Below the pieces are notes generated by a model, which had not been told where the DNA came from, searched no databases, and saw only the letters and a list, made by a program, of their open reading frames with translations. The position numbers and the translations under genes were made by a program. Positions 1-12,366 of a stretch of DNA of 64,000 nucleotides are shown in pieces. Numbering within the stretch: position 1 is the stretch's first letter; every line of letters starts with the position of its first letter. Origin of the DNA: Acheta domesticus (taxonomy: Eukaryota; Arthropoda; Insecta; Orthoptera; Gryllidae); the NCBI GenBank assembly GCA_031308135.1, contig JAHLJT010009419.1, forward strand, positions 31,772,869 through 31,836,868, read 5' to 3'.

Positions 1-475
1 TCTCGCCGAACGCCTTGGACCCGTCTGAGGACGCGCGCGCGCCGCCAGGAGAAGAAGTAGAAGAAGGTGGCTGCGGTGTCGGTGGTCAGCGGTCGCCACT
101 TGCGGCCGGCGCTTCCGCCGACGCGACGCGACGCGACGCTACGCGACGCGAAGCGACGCGACGCGCTTCCTAGGGCTCCCGGGGCGAAGTCTCCCGTTGC
201 GCAACGCGTTTCAGGCAATTCGGTCACGAGTTCGGCCGTACGGGATGCACCACCACTCGTCTGGCGTCACCACTCGCCTCCGCCGGCGCCGTGCTGTGCC
301 GGGGCCGGGTTTCCCTTCGTTTGAATAAGCACGAGACGTTTCCAGGGACACGGCTGCTGCTTTGTCTCGATTCGAATCAGCGAGGGGATTTTTCCAAGAC
401 AAGTATGATCCCTGGGCTTATTGCGTTTCGTCAGCATATTTACGTCCGTCGTACGAAGTAAGATTCTGGTGCCCA
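1..475. other. CpG-rich patch at left window edge
   Basis: The first ~475 bases are GC- and CpG-rich and drop abruptly into AT-rich DNA near 480. The short open frames across it on both strands have low-complexity Arg/Pro/Ala composition and no recognisable domain. It could be a CpG island or the eroded edge of a GC-rich repeat patch; the sequence does not decide. Confidence 0.6.
119..166. repeat. (GCGAC)n pentamer repeat
   Basis: About nine copies of the 5-mer gcgac, with two single-base variants (gctac, gaagc). The same pentamer recurs as a pure run at 20200-20226, in another CpG patch 20 kb away. Confidence 0.85.
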
Positions 476-479
476 CGAC

Positions 480-1290
480 GCGTACTTGGAAAAAGATAAA
501 ACTCGTTTGAAGTTTTTAAAATGAATAAAGAGTTATTCATTTTCTCATTAAAATACGTCACGGTTTGTCAAATGTTGAGTTCACTTTTCACAATTACGTG
601 AAAACTAATATCATACATTTCTGAAATATAGATTTTCGTGCACCAAATAATGGTTTTTGAAGAATTATGCTGACACATGACAACACAATATTATTAAAGG
701 GATCTACGTTTCTTATTATAAAGAAATAAAATAACCACAAAAGAAGGTCCTTAAAAATTAACCCGTTCAAATTTTGAGTGGACTCAATAGAAGTAAAGAA
801 GTTGAATTTTCTTTTATACTAAATTGCTTAATTCAAAATTTAATTAAAACATTTTACTTTTATTCTAAAAAACAATAAAAACTTTATATTGAAAATGGAG
901 AAAAATTATCATTTACAAATGTTTTAGCGCTCTCGAATCCCTCAAACTCTCTTTTTCTGTAGATAGTTAAATTATAAATAAAGGTAACATTGAACATTTT
1001 TGGTAAATTTGTAAACTATGCCTTTTCACTCCAGAGTAACAGAAAGCGAATTTGCATCGATATACTAACGGCAGTTTTTATTGCAGTGTTGTTGATAAAA
1101 TAGTCACCCATCGCAGCATTACTACAGCCGTAACTAGGAGAAAGAAAGCTCAACAAAATACTCTCACAATGAAATAACATTTATGCTTAGAAGCAAATCA
1201 AGGGTGTATCTTAGCATTACCTCAATAGGTCAAAGGAATCTGGATAAAAACCCTCATCAAGATATAAACCATTGACCCAATTGTCGAAGT
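480..1290. other. AT-rich stretch, nothing recognised
   Basis: No open frame of note, repeat array or familiar element is visible on either strand. Confidence 0.5.
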
Positions 1291-1297
1291 AGACAAC

Positions 1298-1376
1298 TTA
1301 TACCGGGTCTTTAGTTTATCTTGCAACTCATGTCTGAGAGCACTTGCTCTTGGTTTGGTAATTTGGCAACCGCGTC
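1298..1376 (+). mobile_element. Diverged inverted partner of the 2715-3012 element
   Basis: Read forward, this block matches the reverse complement of about 2938-3012. Shared landmarks in the same order are taccgggtcttta, atcttgcaac, ctcttg, and aatttggcaac followed by gcg, with scattered substitutions and small indels between. The two copies face each other about 1.6 kb apart. Similarity fades past 1376, so this is a fragment. Confidence 0.6.
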
Positions 1377-1760
1377 TCTTTTACACCTTTGAAGACAGCC
1401 GTGCCTGGCACGTCGGGACAGCAGAGGAGGTAACCGTCAGGTCATAAGCTGCAGCAAGTTTCCTGTTTCTTTGTTGATCCCATTCAAGAGTGTCGGCGGG
1501 CAGGTACACGGCTCTCATGCCGAAATATTTTCACGCTGCACAGAGTGGGTGGGGTGGGCTGAGGCATGAGCGTTGAAACAAAACGTCTCTTTAAGCAATT
1601 CTGCCCAGTATGCTGAAGAAACAAAACTGTAATATTAATGTGGAGGGGAGTTATTGATTTATTTACAGCAACGTAACAATAATTATTTAAGTAAAGCCAG
1701 CTCAGAGAGAAATCGAAAAGATATATCGTGAAATATTACCGCCTAGCTCTTCATTTTATA
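1377..1760. other. Unassigned mixed-composition stretch
   Basis: Moderate GC content. No open frame, repeat or familiar motif was recognised. Confidence 0.4.
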
Positions 1761-1762
1761 AC

Positions 1763-1807
<45 letters not shown>
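1763..1807. repeat. (AAT)n microsatellite
   Basis: About 15 uninterrupted aat triplets in AT-rich DNA. Confidence 0.95.
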
Positions 1808-1808
<1 letters not shown>

Positions 1809-1897
1809 TATTATTATTGTTATGGAATCTGTATATTAAGCAAATAAGAAAACTTTAGTAACAGACAATAAACATATCTAAAAATGTTATGAGAGTA

Positions 1898-1976
1898 ATT
1901 ACCGCAGAGGCCGAAAGTTAAAAATCGAGGTGGAGCATAGCGGAGCCGAGATTTTTAATTTGGACGAGGCAGTAAT
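1898..1976. repeat. Short palindromic element (~79 bp)
   Basis: A compact fold-back unit. The inner perfect arms ttaaaaatc (1918-1926) and gatttttaa (1950-1958) enclose a 23-base GC-rich loop. The outer ends attaccgc and gcagtaat are imperfect inverted repeats. The GC-rich loop with fixed AT arms stands out from the flanking AT-rich DNA. I have a memory of similar short palindromes dispersed in invertebrate genomes, but the family is not proven here. Confidence 0.55.
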
Positions 1977-1979
1977 AAC

Positions 1980-2710
1980 ACTGTAATATTTTATGGTATG
2001 TTCAGCATTTTATCGATCAATCTCACAATTTATGCGAAAATGTATATTACTGCGATAGTAAACATATGAGTTCTGTTGTTGCGGCATGTTACTATGATAT
2101 TGTGAGGTATTGCTTGCGATATATCTATTTAAACAATATTCGTATACCGTAGTTTGAAAAAAGATGGATACAAATAATTCTCCTGAAGTTAAAGATAACT
2201 AAAGAAATGATGTTCGGTGAGGAAGTTGGCGCGTCGATTTCCAGTGGCGACACCTCAGGTCGTCAGTAAATATGATTACCGAAGAAGAGTTTCATTTGAT
2301 GGAATGCGAGGAAAAGGACATTAATTTACCTAAAACATTTTAACTGCACTATTAAAACCTATTACAATGAACAATAATTATCTCAAAAACTAATATGAGT
2401 TACTTTTATTCTGAATTATTTGAATATGATTTGTTTTCTACACCGACTTGTTTCTTTCTTAAGACTTTCTTAAGACTTTGACTTGCGATGAATCAATGGT
2501 TGTTTATTCACGTTGCCAAAAATGTTAAAACCCGATGCTAAGGATGTTAAATTGCTTAACATACAGATAGGTACACGCCTGTAGGGTTGCATGTTAAAAT
2601 GGGCTAAAGACGCATGTGACCGATAAAATTATTAAAAATACTAATAAAATGTAACTAAGTATTACATTAATAATTATTGAAAATAATTAATAAAAGTAAT
2701 AAAATATAAT
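1980..2710. other. AT-rich stretch, nothing recognised
   Basis: No supported coding or repeat feature. Confidence 0.5.
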
Positions 2711-2714
2711 TATC

Positions 2715-3012
2715 TTAAAAGACAAAAAACTGACAGTCGAGTAAATGCTCAAAGTGACCACCATTTATGAAGAGACAGGCGTTTACTCTTTTCAGCGTAG
2801 TGGCTGCAGTACGTTGAAGAGTAACAAGGACGTGCTTTCTCTTTCTTCCAACTAAAATTAGACACATTCTCTCAGCCCGAAATCTGAGGGCACGCGACCG
2901 GGCTTCGCTAAAAGTGAAAGGGTGTCGAAGGTATTTCACGCGTTGCCAAATTGGCAAAACAAGAGTTGGTGTTTCCATACCTGGGTTGCAAGATACGATA
3001 AAGACCCGGTAT
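2715..3012 (-). pseudogene. Transposase-like C-terminal fragment
   Basis: On the reverse strand an 87-codon frame (2978 to 2715) is open. Near residues 66-80 it carries Arg-Val-Asn-Ala-Cys followed by an Asn-Gly-Gly-His-Phe-Glu-His-Leu-Leu stretch. From memory, a GGHFEHLL-type C-terminus closes DDE transposases found in many arthropod genomes; that assignment is recognition, not a search result. No catalytic Asp/Glu region precedes it, and the 5' part is short, so this would be only the terminal part of an element. The upstream 75 bases (2938-3012) are shared with the inverted block at 1298-1376, which supports a repeat origin. It could also be a chance frame within a non-coding repeat. A functional gene is very unlikely. 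Confidence 0.45.
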
Positions 3013-3019
3013 TATACCT

Positions 3020-5400
3020 AGCATATAAGAATACAAATGGTAACTAATGTATTTACATAATTAAAATTTTTAATCATTTTCATTTTCAATGGTTGCATGC
3101 TGCAATGTATAGAAAATTTAACTTGCAAAAAATAAGTTACTTCGCATTTAAACTTGTGTACCGATTTTAATTGTTTAATGTATAAAAATATATATTTTTT
3201 TTAATTTTCACATCAAATACAGAAAATATTTGAACGTGTATTTATGATACATGTTGATCATTTTATTGTTCTATTATCCTTCACTAGAGGAAGTAATTTT
3301 ATTTTCATTAAGTAATTGGCAAATATTAATTCCATGTGTAACGACACAAATACTATTCTTGTGTCGGAAAAAATAAATCTATACATGAATCTGATAAAAA
3401 AAATATAAATGCCAGCAGCTTGGTAAACAAAGTTACGAGACCTACTAATTAGTCTACGTAAATATAACTAGAAATGTACATTCGGAAACAGTGGGATAGT
3501 CCACAGGCAAGGGAACGAGTTTGTCTGGAAAGGAAAACCACAAGATGCCGAAACACATCGTAAGGGAGATTAGGTCTGTGAACGTTTGAGTAGAAAACAA
3601 AAGATATGCGAATTTTTTTTAAAAGCCTAGTAAGTTTCTAGTCATGCTGCAGGACAGGAATTTTATTGAAAGTATGATGGCATGTTTTGTAGTTTTAAGC
3701 TGTACAATTGCATACGTCTTTCAACCTTGTCCAATGTATTCTATGTTGACAAACTGATTTAAATGAACTATAATTCTAACTGAAAGTAATATTTTAATCT
3801 TAAAATATCAAGCGATGTTTAAAAAATAGAAGGAATAAATAAAATGTGAATTAGGGCAAAGTCCTTAGATACATAAAAAGAAAACAAAAGGAACTAGTGT
3901 CAAAATACACAAAGATATCCACGTACAGTTTCGTGTCTTCAAACTTTCAAGAAGCAACCACCAAGAATTTTGAAGACAATGTATAAAGATGATGGTGAAC
4001 AAACGTAGCACCACAATATAGTTACTTTACATCATTTTGTAAAAGGGTTTTTAAAAAGTCACTGAAAGGAAAACGATGGCATGTTAAATGATTACATATC
4101 TTTCTCTCGAATTGGAAATCAACCTCTTGTAAATTAGTTACAGATAAGTCGGTTCTTATTATTGTCAGTTATCGGACACGGAAAGTTACTGTCAAGAAAT
4201 GACACTCAACTTTTATAATCACTAAAAATGAATAAATTTCTATTCACAAAAGAATTAAAATCTTTGTATTAGACAGGCAAAACAATTAACATTTAAAATG
4301 AAATGAAATACAAAATCGCGGAATAAATAAATTATCAGGAAAAACAAACCTACAAATACAATTTTGAATTCCTGATAGTATTTTTCTAGACGTAAACGCT
4401 GCTGTGCTGTATCGAATAAAATGTTTAATTTCATAGATACTTCCATTATTTACACAATTAATCAAATTTCAAATACACTAAAACACACCATTAATCGTGC
4501 TACCATTTTTGGCAATTTATATTAATAGTAATATAATTAGCAATACGTATTAATAATGTTAATAACTTTTTCCTATTCAATGGTCCGAATTGATAAATTT
4601 AAATAATACAAAACTAAAGGATTGATCTGAAGTTACTCAGTCCCTCGAACAAATTAGCTAATACAATTCTTGTTTTTAAAGAGAACCAAAAATTAAATTA
4701 TTTGCAATATTACTTAATTTAGGATTTGATTCCCCGAAACTCTTCATTCTATTGATGATATTCAAGAAAAAACATTTCACGACCTCATATTTTCAACTAA
4801 ATATATTAATTTTAAAAAAGATATTCTTGAATCCACGTTAGAACAAATATTCTATGTTGCTGATCCTCTGAGTACAAAAAGTCTTTTTCCACGATTCATC
4901 GCAACTTTCGAACGCTAAATAGGATTTAAATAAAAGTTTTCCCATTAAGATTCGCCGCTGTAAAATGCAATAAATACTTTCTTCCTTTACAGCTCTCAAC
5001 TTTAAGGACTTCTATTCTTGGAAATATCGCCACAAGAAAGACTATCGTGATCGCCTCAACTTCAAATGAGAATTCTGTGATCGTTATTCGGATATTTAAA
5101 TGCAAGCGAGAGATCAAAATTGCGTATATCGAGAGAGTTTTAATTTTTTTACCTCTATTATTAGTTTTTCGATGAATGAAAACTTGTATATCTGAAGGCT
5201 CCATAGCATCAATATGAGAGCCATTATACTTGGAGTTTCCTCGCAAAAGTTTCTTATTGTTCAGAACCCAGTAGATCTTGAAGTGTCGAAACTTTTAGAA
5301 CAGCGGTAACACCTCCTTTCCTCTGCTACCCCACGTAATCTGACCGTTTCGCGAGAGGAGATGTACATTACAGTGTCAACGACTCAGGCAACAGTGACAC
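3020..5400. other. AT-rich stretch, nothing recognised
   Basis: Short frames occur at 4255-4446 and 4926-5246 on the reverse strand. Their composition is typical of chance frames and no domain is visible. Confidence 0.5.
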
Positions 5401-7940
5401 CACAGACATGCCCTCCATGGCTTCTCGCACGAACCGTCGCTCTCGTCTTCGCCTCTACAGCCACAACTACCTCGTCGCCGCCACGTTAAACCGCTTCATA
5501 CGTACTGGAAACGCCTGTCATCTGAGTGGCATGAAGTCACGCCAATGTGCAGTAGGTCAAAATGTAAACAGAAACACACATAGCTTATTTGCTAGAAGTT
5601 TTTCAACTACATTCATGGAAGAAGTAGATATTGTTAGGCCTTAGGCAATAACGGGATTCAGCTATACAAGTACAGCATTAAAGAGCAAAAAACAACAAGA
5701 AATACATTTTTGTTGTCCATTCTGTTTTCTTCTAGAATCTATTTGTTCTTAACGTTTGTTATCACGAAATCATATATATTTTATCTTAACACATGCACAA
5801 GAATTTTACAGCTAATCAATAATTTTGAAGTTCACTGAATTTTGTTGTATTCTGTTATATTTTATGAATGAATTGGATTAAGAATGTATTGTCATGAAGA
5901 ATGGTAAGTTGTTTTATTGCATCATTAGCCTACGTGCTGTGAATGACTACAGTTGAAAACTTTTATACACGTTTTTAATAAACAATTAGCTGCTTCATTT
6001 CGTTAAGAATGTATTATCATTCAAAATTTGCAACAGATCATATCCATCAATCACGTAATTTCATTTACTTATGGGCAAATGTACTTGAAAATAATTGAAA
6101 AATCGATTTTTTGAATATTACATAAAAAAATCTGCAATATATTTTGAACAAAATTACGTAAGTTTTACATGTGTAACGTTTTAAAAAGTGTTTTAAAAAG
6201 CAATTTTAAAAAGTTATTGTCAAGGAGCGTCCTTTTAAATGTCAAATTTTGTCCCATTTTATTATTTCTTGTTCCACTAAAAATATTTCCATGAAATTAA
6301 TATTGTTTCAACAGTTGTTAGCTCTGCTAGAGTTTGGCCCGACCAATTCACTCTTGTTTGTTCTATGTTTACATTTTAGTGTTAATAACTGATCAGAGTT
6401 TTCGCTTAGTTACTGCCAGACTTTAAAATAAAATTAATGTAAGTTACATTTTATCACGTATATCATTTAAAGAAAACTATTTAAGGGAGCTGATATTTTC
6501 AGATTAGGTTCAGGACATTATTTACAATAAAGAATATTACAATAAATGACCTACATTCTAAATAAACGTCCAATTTTTAAAAAAATGTCCAAATGTCCAA
6601 AAAAAATGTCCAATTTTTAAACAAGTATTTTAAAAAAACTATAAGTATAAATTATTTGATAGAAGTCTAATATTTAGATAATTATGTGGTCTTAAAGCCT
6701 ACCAAATTCGATTTGTCTACTTGCTGTAGAGAATGTAAACTAAATTGATTAAAGAACAAAGTAAAAACAAAACGTCATAATAAACTAAAATATTTAGAAC
6801 AAAATATGTATTAAAGATCACTGTTAGTCGTCAAAGTCCCATAGCGGGCTGTTGAGCCAAAGAACAGGTACAGTAATGATATTATAGTGAAACTGGCATT
6901 AAATTATTCACAAAAACTTGTGACAAAATTTTAATTTATACCGGTGTAAAAGATTTTTAGAAATTGGGTTTGAAAACGCTTAATTTTGACCTCTATAATG
7001 CGTTCATATACATGTTCCCTTATGCATTACGATATTTCGATACCTTTGGGAACAGTGTGAAACTGACAAGGCGAAAGAGGAAGCGAGGGCGATGCGAAAG
7101 GATGGGCGGGCGACAGGCGGCGCCAGATAAAGGATGTTTTATAGGGAGCACGTAAGAAGGCTCTAAGCCCCATGGCGAAGTGCCGGTAATCTCGTGGAGG
7201 GCTTGCGTCTTCCGAACTCTCTATTATGAGATTGCATTAAGCGTAAGCCAGTTACGTCTCCGCCTGAACTGAGGAGACGGCGAGCGAAGTTAAAGAGTTG
7301 TTGAGTGCGTCGCTGACGCGAGAGATCCTAAGGCTAACAAGATAATGTGTGCATACCTTCTTCAAAATTCTCCTGTAAGCAATTTCACAAATAATATTAA
7401 TAATAAAATTACCGAGTAGATTAAATTAATAGAGCAGAAACGAACATCATTAAGTCTGGAGTACGAAGGGTTTCCTGTAGAGCAAGTAATGTTAATATAT
7501 ATTTACTTTAAACATTTTTCGAGAGGACCTAGTCGACGTTGGAATGAATGTAAAAACACAGTTGTTTACATCAGATGTATTTTGATACCTATATAATATA
7601 TGATAATATCCTCTAATCTATACAAATATAAATTGTTTTCTTAAATTCATCAAAATTAAATTTTATAAATAAACGTTCATTTATACGTTTTAACTTTTTT
7701 AGGAATTATTATATCACTATAATAAAACCTAGTATTATTGGCATGAAAATCATTATTTCAATATATTTAGTGTTGCATCTACAAGAAAACTGAAACTGAA
7801 ATGAAAATACGTAACATAATTTAAAGATAAAGTAAAATCTGTTAGTAGTTTGTCTTATGGAAGTGTTTCCTTCCCTAAAATGATAAAAGATATTCTAAAC
7901 ATACAAACATGATCAAAACACCACATTCACAGTGTCACCA
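5400..7940. other. Mostly AT-rich stretch with a modest GC rise near 7060-7330
   Basis: A 78-codon forward frame (5408-5644) starts in GC-richer sequence but shows no recognisable motif. Around 7240-7275 a small hairpin (gtctcc/ggagac) lies in moderately GC-rich DNA. Nothing else was supported apart from the motif cluster at 6567. Confidence 0.45.
6567..6620. repeat. GTCCAA motif cluster
   Basis: Four gtccaa hexamers within about 55 bases, separated by A/T runs. The outer two share the context gtccaatttttaaa. This is probably a small, slippage-generated direct duplication. Confidence 0.6.
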
Positions 7941-7983
7941 TTTCTATCACGAAGGCGCATGAAGTAGTTCGCGTCTTCCGGAG

Positions 7984-8688
7984 CCGCCAGAAATTACATT
8001 GAAATTCCGACAATGTGCCAAAGCCAGTTCTGACAGCCGCCTTTCAAATAAAAACTTGTCGTTAGAATTTCTTCCTTTCATTTGGCGTCTGCGAGAATTC
8101 TCGTGCGCGTTCGGAAACTTCGGGAACGGAGCAACGTCACTCCCAAATCCTCTCTTGCATCTGGGGCCAACCGCTTCAAGCAACGATCTCCAACGCAGCA
8201 AGTTTCCGCTGCACACGCGGGCGCTTCATATACTGGAAGTCGATTTATTGATGGATATTTCGATACTGACAGTAGCGGTATCGCACCTTCTGAAATTCCG
8301 TAATATCATGGTATAGATATCGTAAATAAGGTATATACCGTAATAATCCAATATACATGTGACGTGTTGTTTCCTGGATATTGGATTGCTTCCTAGTCCT
8401 GTTCCAAAAGAAATTTGTTTGGATTCCATGATAAGAGTTTGGCAAAGAGAATTTGACAAACCATGTTGATTAAATTTCCTTAACCACTGGCTTTACTGGT
8501 ACACGTTAGTGTACCCAGATGCAGGAGAGAATTTGGGAGTGACGTGAGTTCCTGAAGTTTCCGGACGCGCACGAGAATTCTCGCAGACGCCAAATGTATA
8601 GAAGAAATTCTAATACGTTTTTATTTGAAAGGCGGCTGTCAGAACTGGCATTGGCACATCATCGGAATTCCAGTGTAATTTCTGGCGG
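7984..8688. mobile_element. 705-bp long inverted repeat (fold-back/MITE-like element)
   Basis: The left arm 7984-8165 and right arm 8514-8688 are reverse complements over about 175-180 bp. They share long identical blocks such as gacagccgcctttcaaataa and ggcgtctgcgagaattctcg, with a few substitutions and small indels. The arms begin with ccgccagaaatt and enclose a 348-bp unique interior. The 89-codon reverse-strand frame in the left arm is not kept open in the right arm. No clear target-site duplication is seen beside the arms. The structure fits a fold-back transposon or a MITE with very long terminal inverted repeats; an inverted local duplication is the alternative. Confidence 0.75.
8345..8387. 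repeat. Hairpin inside the long inverted repeat
   Basis: Perfect 10-bp arms aatccaatat (8345-8354) and atattggatt (8378-8387) with a 23-base loop, in the interior of the 7984-8688 element. Confidence 0.7.
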
Positions 8689-8689
8689 T

Positions 8690-9600
8690 ATATTCTCAAA
8701 ACAATAGTGACTATTCTTTGTACTACACTGAATTCCTCTTTGTTAATTTATAAACACATTTAAGAAAATTAATGTTTCAAAAATACATCTAAAGTATTGG
8801 TTTTCCGAAACGATTTGAATTTTCAAACATACTGCGTCAAACATTGATACCAAACTCTTCGAGGCATTGCAAGTATCGATAATTTTGTTACCTGATATCA
8901 CCATTATTTTATCAGCAATACCAATTCATTTTTACACATTATAATAAGTATCCAATATGGCAGCGAATTACTACATTTTTACCCACATATTCTATCAAAT
9001 CATATCAGCATGGTTCGGGTTCATCTTTTCAATGGTGCATTCTAGACGTAGCTAACTTTTAAATAAATGTTTATCACTATATGCAGGTGATAAAAATGTA
9101 TTGTTATTGGGTCATTTTTGTAATTATTTGCCATTTTTCTATTTTAGATCATTTTCTGGACTTTTGCGTCATTCTCCCCATTTTTACTTATTTCGTTTCC
9201 TCTTCGTGTTTTTCTTTTGTTAGTGAATGTTTCGTGAATTTAAAATGATACACTAAAATAAATATTTTAATATATTATCAGTTCATAATGATATTTACTA
9301 CACTGCGTTCACTTCTGCGGACTCTGTTTTTCGAACTCTCAAAATTACAAGGATGTTCGGTAACTTCCTCGACCTTTCAAAACTGACGGTTGGAAGATCG
9401 GAGGTAAGGATTACATTTCATCTAATACAAAGACTTAATATTAAATATAATTTTATATAAAAAATTAAACTTGTAAAATTAATTGAATAAAAAACTTATT
9501 AATAATTGTTTGAGGCATTTTAAAAAAACTACGTAATTTCCCCTTATTTTTCAGTCATTTTATATGTCATTTTCAAAGAATTTTTAGATCAGAAATCGAG
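8690..9600. other. AT-rich stretch, nothing recognised
   Basis: No supported feature on either strand. Confidence 0.5.
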
Positions 9601-10060
9601 CCCTGCTCGTCAGAGTCTCGCTAGCCAGACCCCTTGCAGCACTTCGGTTATCACCCAGGTCACCGCGCCTAGGCACGTCGCTTCGCCTCGCAACAGAAAT
9701 GTTTCCGCAAGATGTTTGCACGGGGCCAGGCGACATCACGAGCAGGAGACCGCGCCTCGGAAAATGCCATTACCCCCAGCCAATCCTCCCTCCCTCCAGG
9801 CCTCAGCGCTCTCGTTATTTTCTTTTTTTTTTATTCTCTTTTTTTTTCGGGAATTCTTTTCGAGGCCTTACTACAAAGCGATCAAAAAGAGACAATCTGT
9901 AATTCCTCGGCATCAAAGGGCGGGAGGCGCGTGGAGGAGGCCGATAAATATGCCGGAGAGGAGACATGAAAGGCCGCCCACGCATGCCTGCGATCCTGTT
10001 AAGGAAGCCTGCCCGGGCAGGCGGCGGCGCACAGTGGTTCCGAACGACGCAAAAAGCGAG
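9600..10060. other. CpG-rich patch
   Basis: GC-rich segment interrupted by a T-rich tract (9818-9851). The overlapping frames from 9699-10141 span the same DNA in several phases and show no domain, so none is called as a gene. Confidence 0.5.
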
Positions 10061-10139
10061 TGTTGCACTTATTGGAAGATTTTACAGCAGGCTTTTCTTA
10101 TTGGCAGAATATTGCTGAAGTATATTAATGAAATAATAT

Positions 10140-11560
10140 AAATGAATATTTTAGTAGTTGAAACTGTCAATTCATTTTCATGGCAATAAGTATCTGAATG
10201 TTACCTTCAAACAAATGTCCTTTATTATGTACTATATCAAATAAGATTTAATCCTATATAAAGTGGATTTCTAAAAAAATGTTTTAAATATTTTATATTA
10301 AAACTTTGTCTCTGCCATTCCATCATAAAAGGACCTGAAGTGTTATCATAAGGAAATTAAACCATTTATCCTTTACAATTAAAATTTCATTTATATATGT
10401 ATTATCTCACAGTTAATCTAAAAAATGTTTCCACATGAGTATCATGATGTAACAGGTCTTTGTAACATTTTTTGTTGTTTTTTTACGCGTCTTTGCGCCT
10501 ATTTTGTACCATTGTGCGGGCGAGGCGAGGAGGCGGCGGCGACAGAGACGGTGCCTCGGAATAACTTTTTCAGCTGCTTCACTTCGCTCCGCTCCGCTCC
10601 AGCGTTTTCTGAGAGCACGTGACGTCTCTCTATTGTTGTCTTGCCGGGTGCACGTAAGTCGTATACTCCGCACTCACTAGGTGGCTAAAAAGTTTATTTT
10701 AAGGATGAAATGTCAGAGGGTTTGGAGTGTGCTAAAAACGTCCTGAAATGTAGGTCGTCTGCTTTTCTTCAGCCACTTTGGTTGCGGTACATTTGAACTT
10801 AATCATTTCATTCAGTTATCGAAATAGTCTATGTCGATAATTGCACTTTCTGATACACTACTGCTTTCAATTTACTTAATGGCAATTATCAGAGTACAAT
10901 TTACATAAATTGTCCCTGCTTTTGAAAAGTATCATGTAATAATCTCAGAATTTAAATAATCAATAACGCATATCTGTGCTTAGTTGAAATGTCACACTTG
11001 TAAAAAAACCAGGAAAGGACGTAACGTTACCTTAACAAGTAAGAAACTGAAAAACGTTCTTTTTCAAATTACACCTATTAGCATAATTAATAATTTAGCG
11101 GCAGTTTAGAATACACGATAAGAAAGTTTCAACAGTAAGTTAACCGACAATAAGGAACACTAAAAGCAAACCAGGGTTTCCTTACAATCAAATCTTAGCC
11201 ACTTCAACATCAGGTTAACGATTACAGAGGTTGAGAAAACGGCAGCGACAAGCCTACGGGTGCATATACCAAATTAATAATCGGCATACACATTTTACGG
11301 CGAAAGTATTATGCGGAAACCTTTGGCAAGCAACAACGTTTCCCAAAAATTTATCGTAAATATTGAATCATGTCATAAAGTTGTCTACTTTTATAATCTG
11401 TTAACTAATTGTAAAGACCAGCAGTATAGTGCATAATGTACGGATGCTTTCAGTCATTGAAATATTATTTTAAAATCAGAATAAATAAATACGTTTATAA
11501 TAATTAAATAAAGCGTTTAACAATTTATAAATATTATTCTCGTTTTTACGATTTCAGGTA
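10140..11560. other. AT-rich stretch with a small GC patch at 10500-10640
   Basis: The GC patch contains gaggcgaggaggcggcggcg and ctccgctccgctcc direct repeats. The rest is AT-rich with no recognised element. Confidence 0.45.
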
Positions 11561-11611
11561 GAATAGTTTCAGATGAAAGCGTTGGGTCCCGCGGGCGGAG
11601 TCAATATCTAC

Positions 11612-11755
11612 TTGGCTGTTCGGAAGACAGACACCGCGACCTAGGCACAGACCAACGTTTCGGCCTCCATTCTGCGACCATCCTCGGAGCACAAAGAGCG
11701 GAAGGCCCAAAAGTTGATATCTTTACCTCAGGCGCGGCGCCTCCCGGACAGCCAA
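11612..11755 (-). mobile_element. Penelope-like end with hammerhead-like core
   Basis: On the reverse strand 11687 to 11652 reads ccgagga, a stem beginning ggtc, a loop, the partner ggcc, then gaaacgttgg. This follows the hammerhead ribozyme order CUGANGA, stem II, GAAA, but with C for the conserved U in the first box. Flanking inverted repeats ttggctgttcgg (11612-11623) and ccggacagccaa (11744-11755) bracket it. Hammerhead motifs at the ends of Penelope-like retroelements are established knowledge. That this is such an end is inference from the motif and the inverted repeats. The altered core suggests a dead copy. Confidence 0.45.
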
Positions 11756-11999
11756 CTAAATAACGAGTGGTCTTATTGGCTCTTAACGAGGCAAAGATCT
11801 TGCATGTAAAAGATCCTCAAGCCTAAATGACGCCTCTGAGCTAAATTCAAATCGCCTGTTTCGTCGCCCGAGATAATACCTTCTTTCTCCGCTAGGTGGT
11901 GAAAGGAGCGTAGTAGAAATTTGCGTGGTCAGGCGGAAGAGCGGGCCTGATGGCCCGAGTCTCGCCACATAAAATAAGGCATTAACTATAACTAACTAT

Positions 12000-12290
12000 A
12001 ACAAAGAAAGGCCGCGCGCGTGTTGGTGGGAGAGAGCTAAACATGGGCTCCACGCATCGCACCGCCTTGGGGCTTACGCGCCTACGCCTTCTTACCTCAC
12101 CGAGCGGCGGCGGCGGCGGTTGCGGCGAGGCAATTTCGATCATCTCAAAGCGCCTCGCTGTCGGCGGCGTCTTCGCGGAGGCGGCGGGGGGCGGTTAGCG
12201 CTCGCGCGGATGCAGCAGATTAAACGCGAGAGGCGCAGCGCTGGATCAAGGCGGAGCGACCGACGGCCCCGAGCGTAATGGCCAATTGTT
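12000..12290. other. CpG-rich patch with (GGC)n
   Basis: GC-rich segment with a short ggc triplet run near 12103-12126 and many CpGs. No open frame of note. Confidence 0.55.
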
Positions 12291-12366
12291 GCGCGCGAGC
12301 TTTCGTTTAATTACTGCGAAGATTATATTACGTAAAATTATTGAAAATGTTTGACTTTGATGTTAG

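Noticed and set aside
7947..8216. 89-codon reverse-strand protein
   Set aside because: It lies in one arm of a long inverted repeat, and the frame is not preserved in the other arm.
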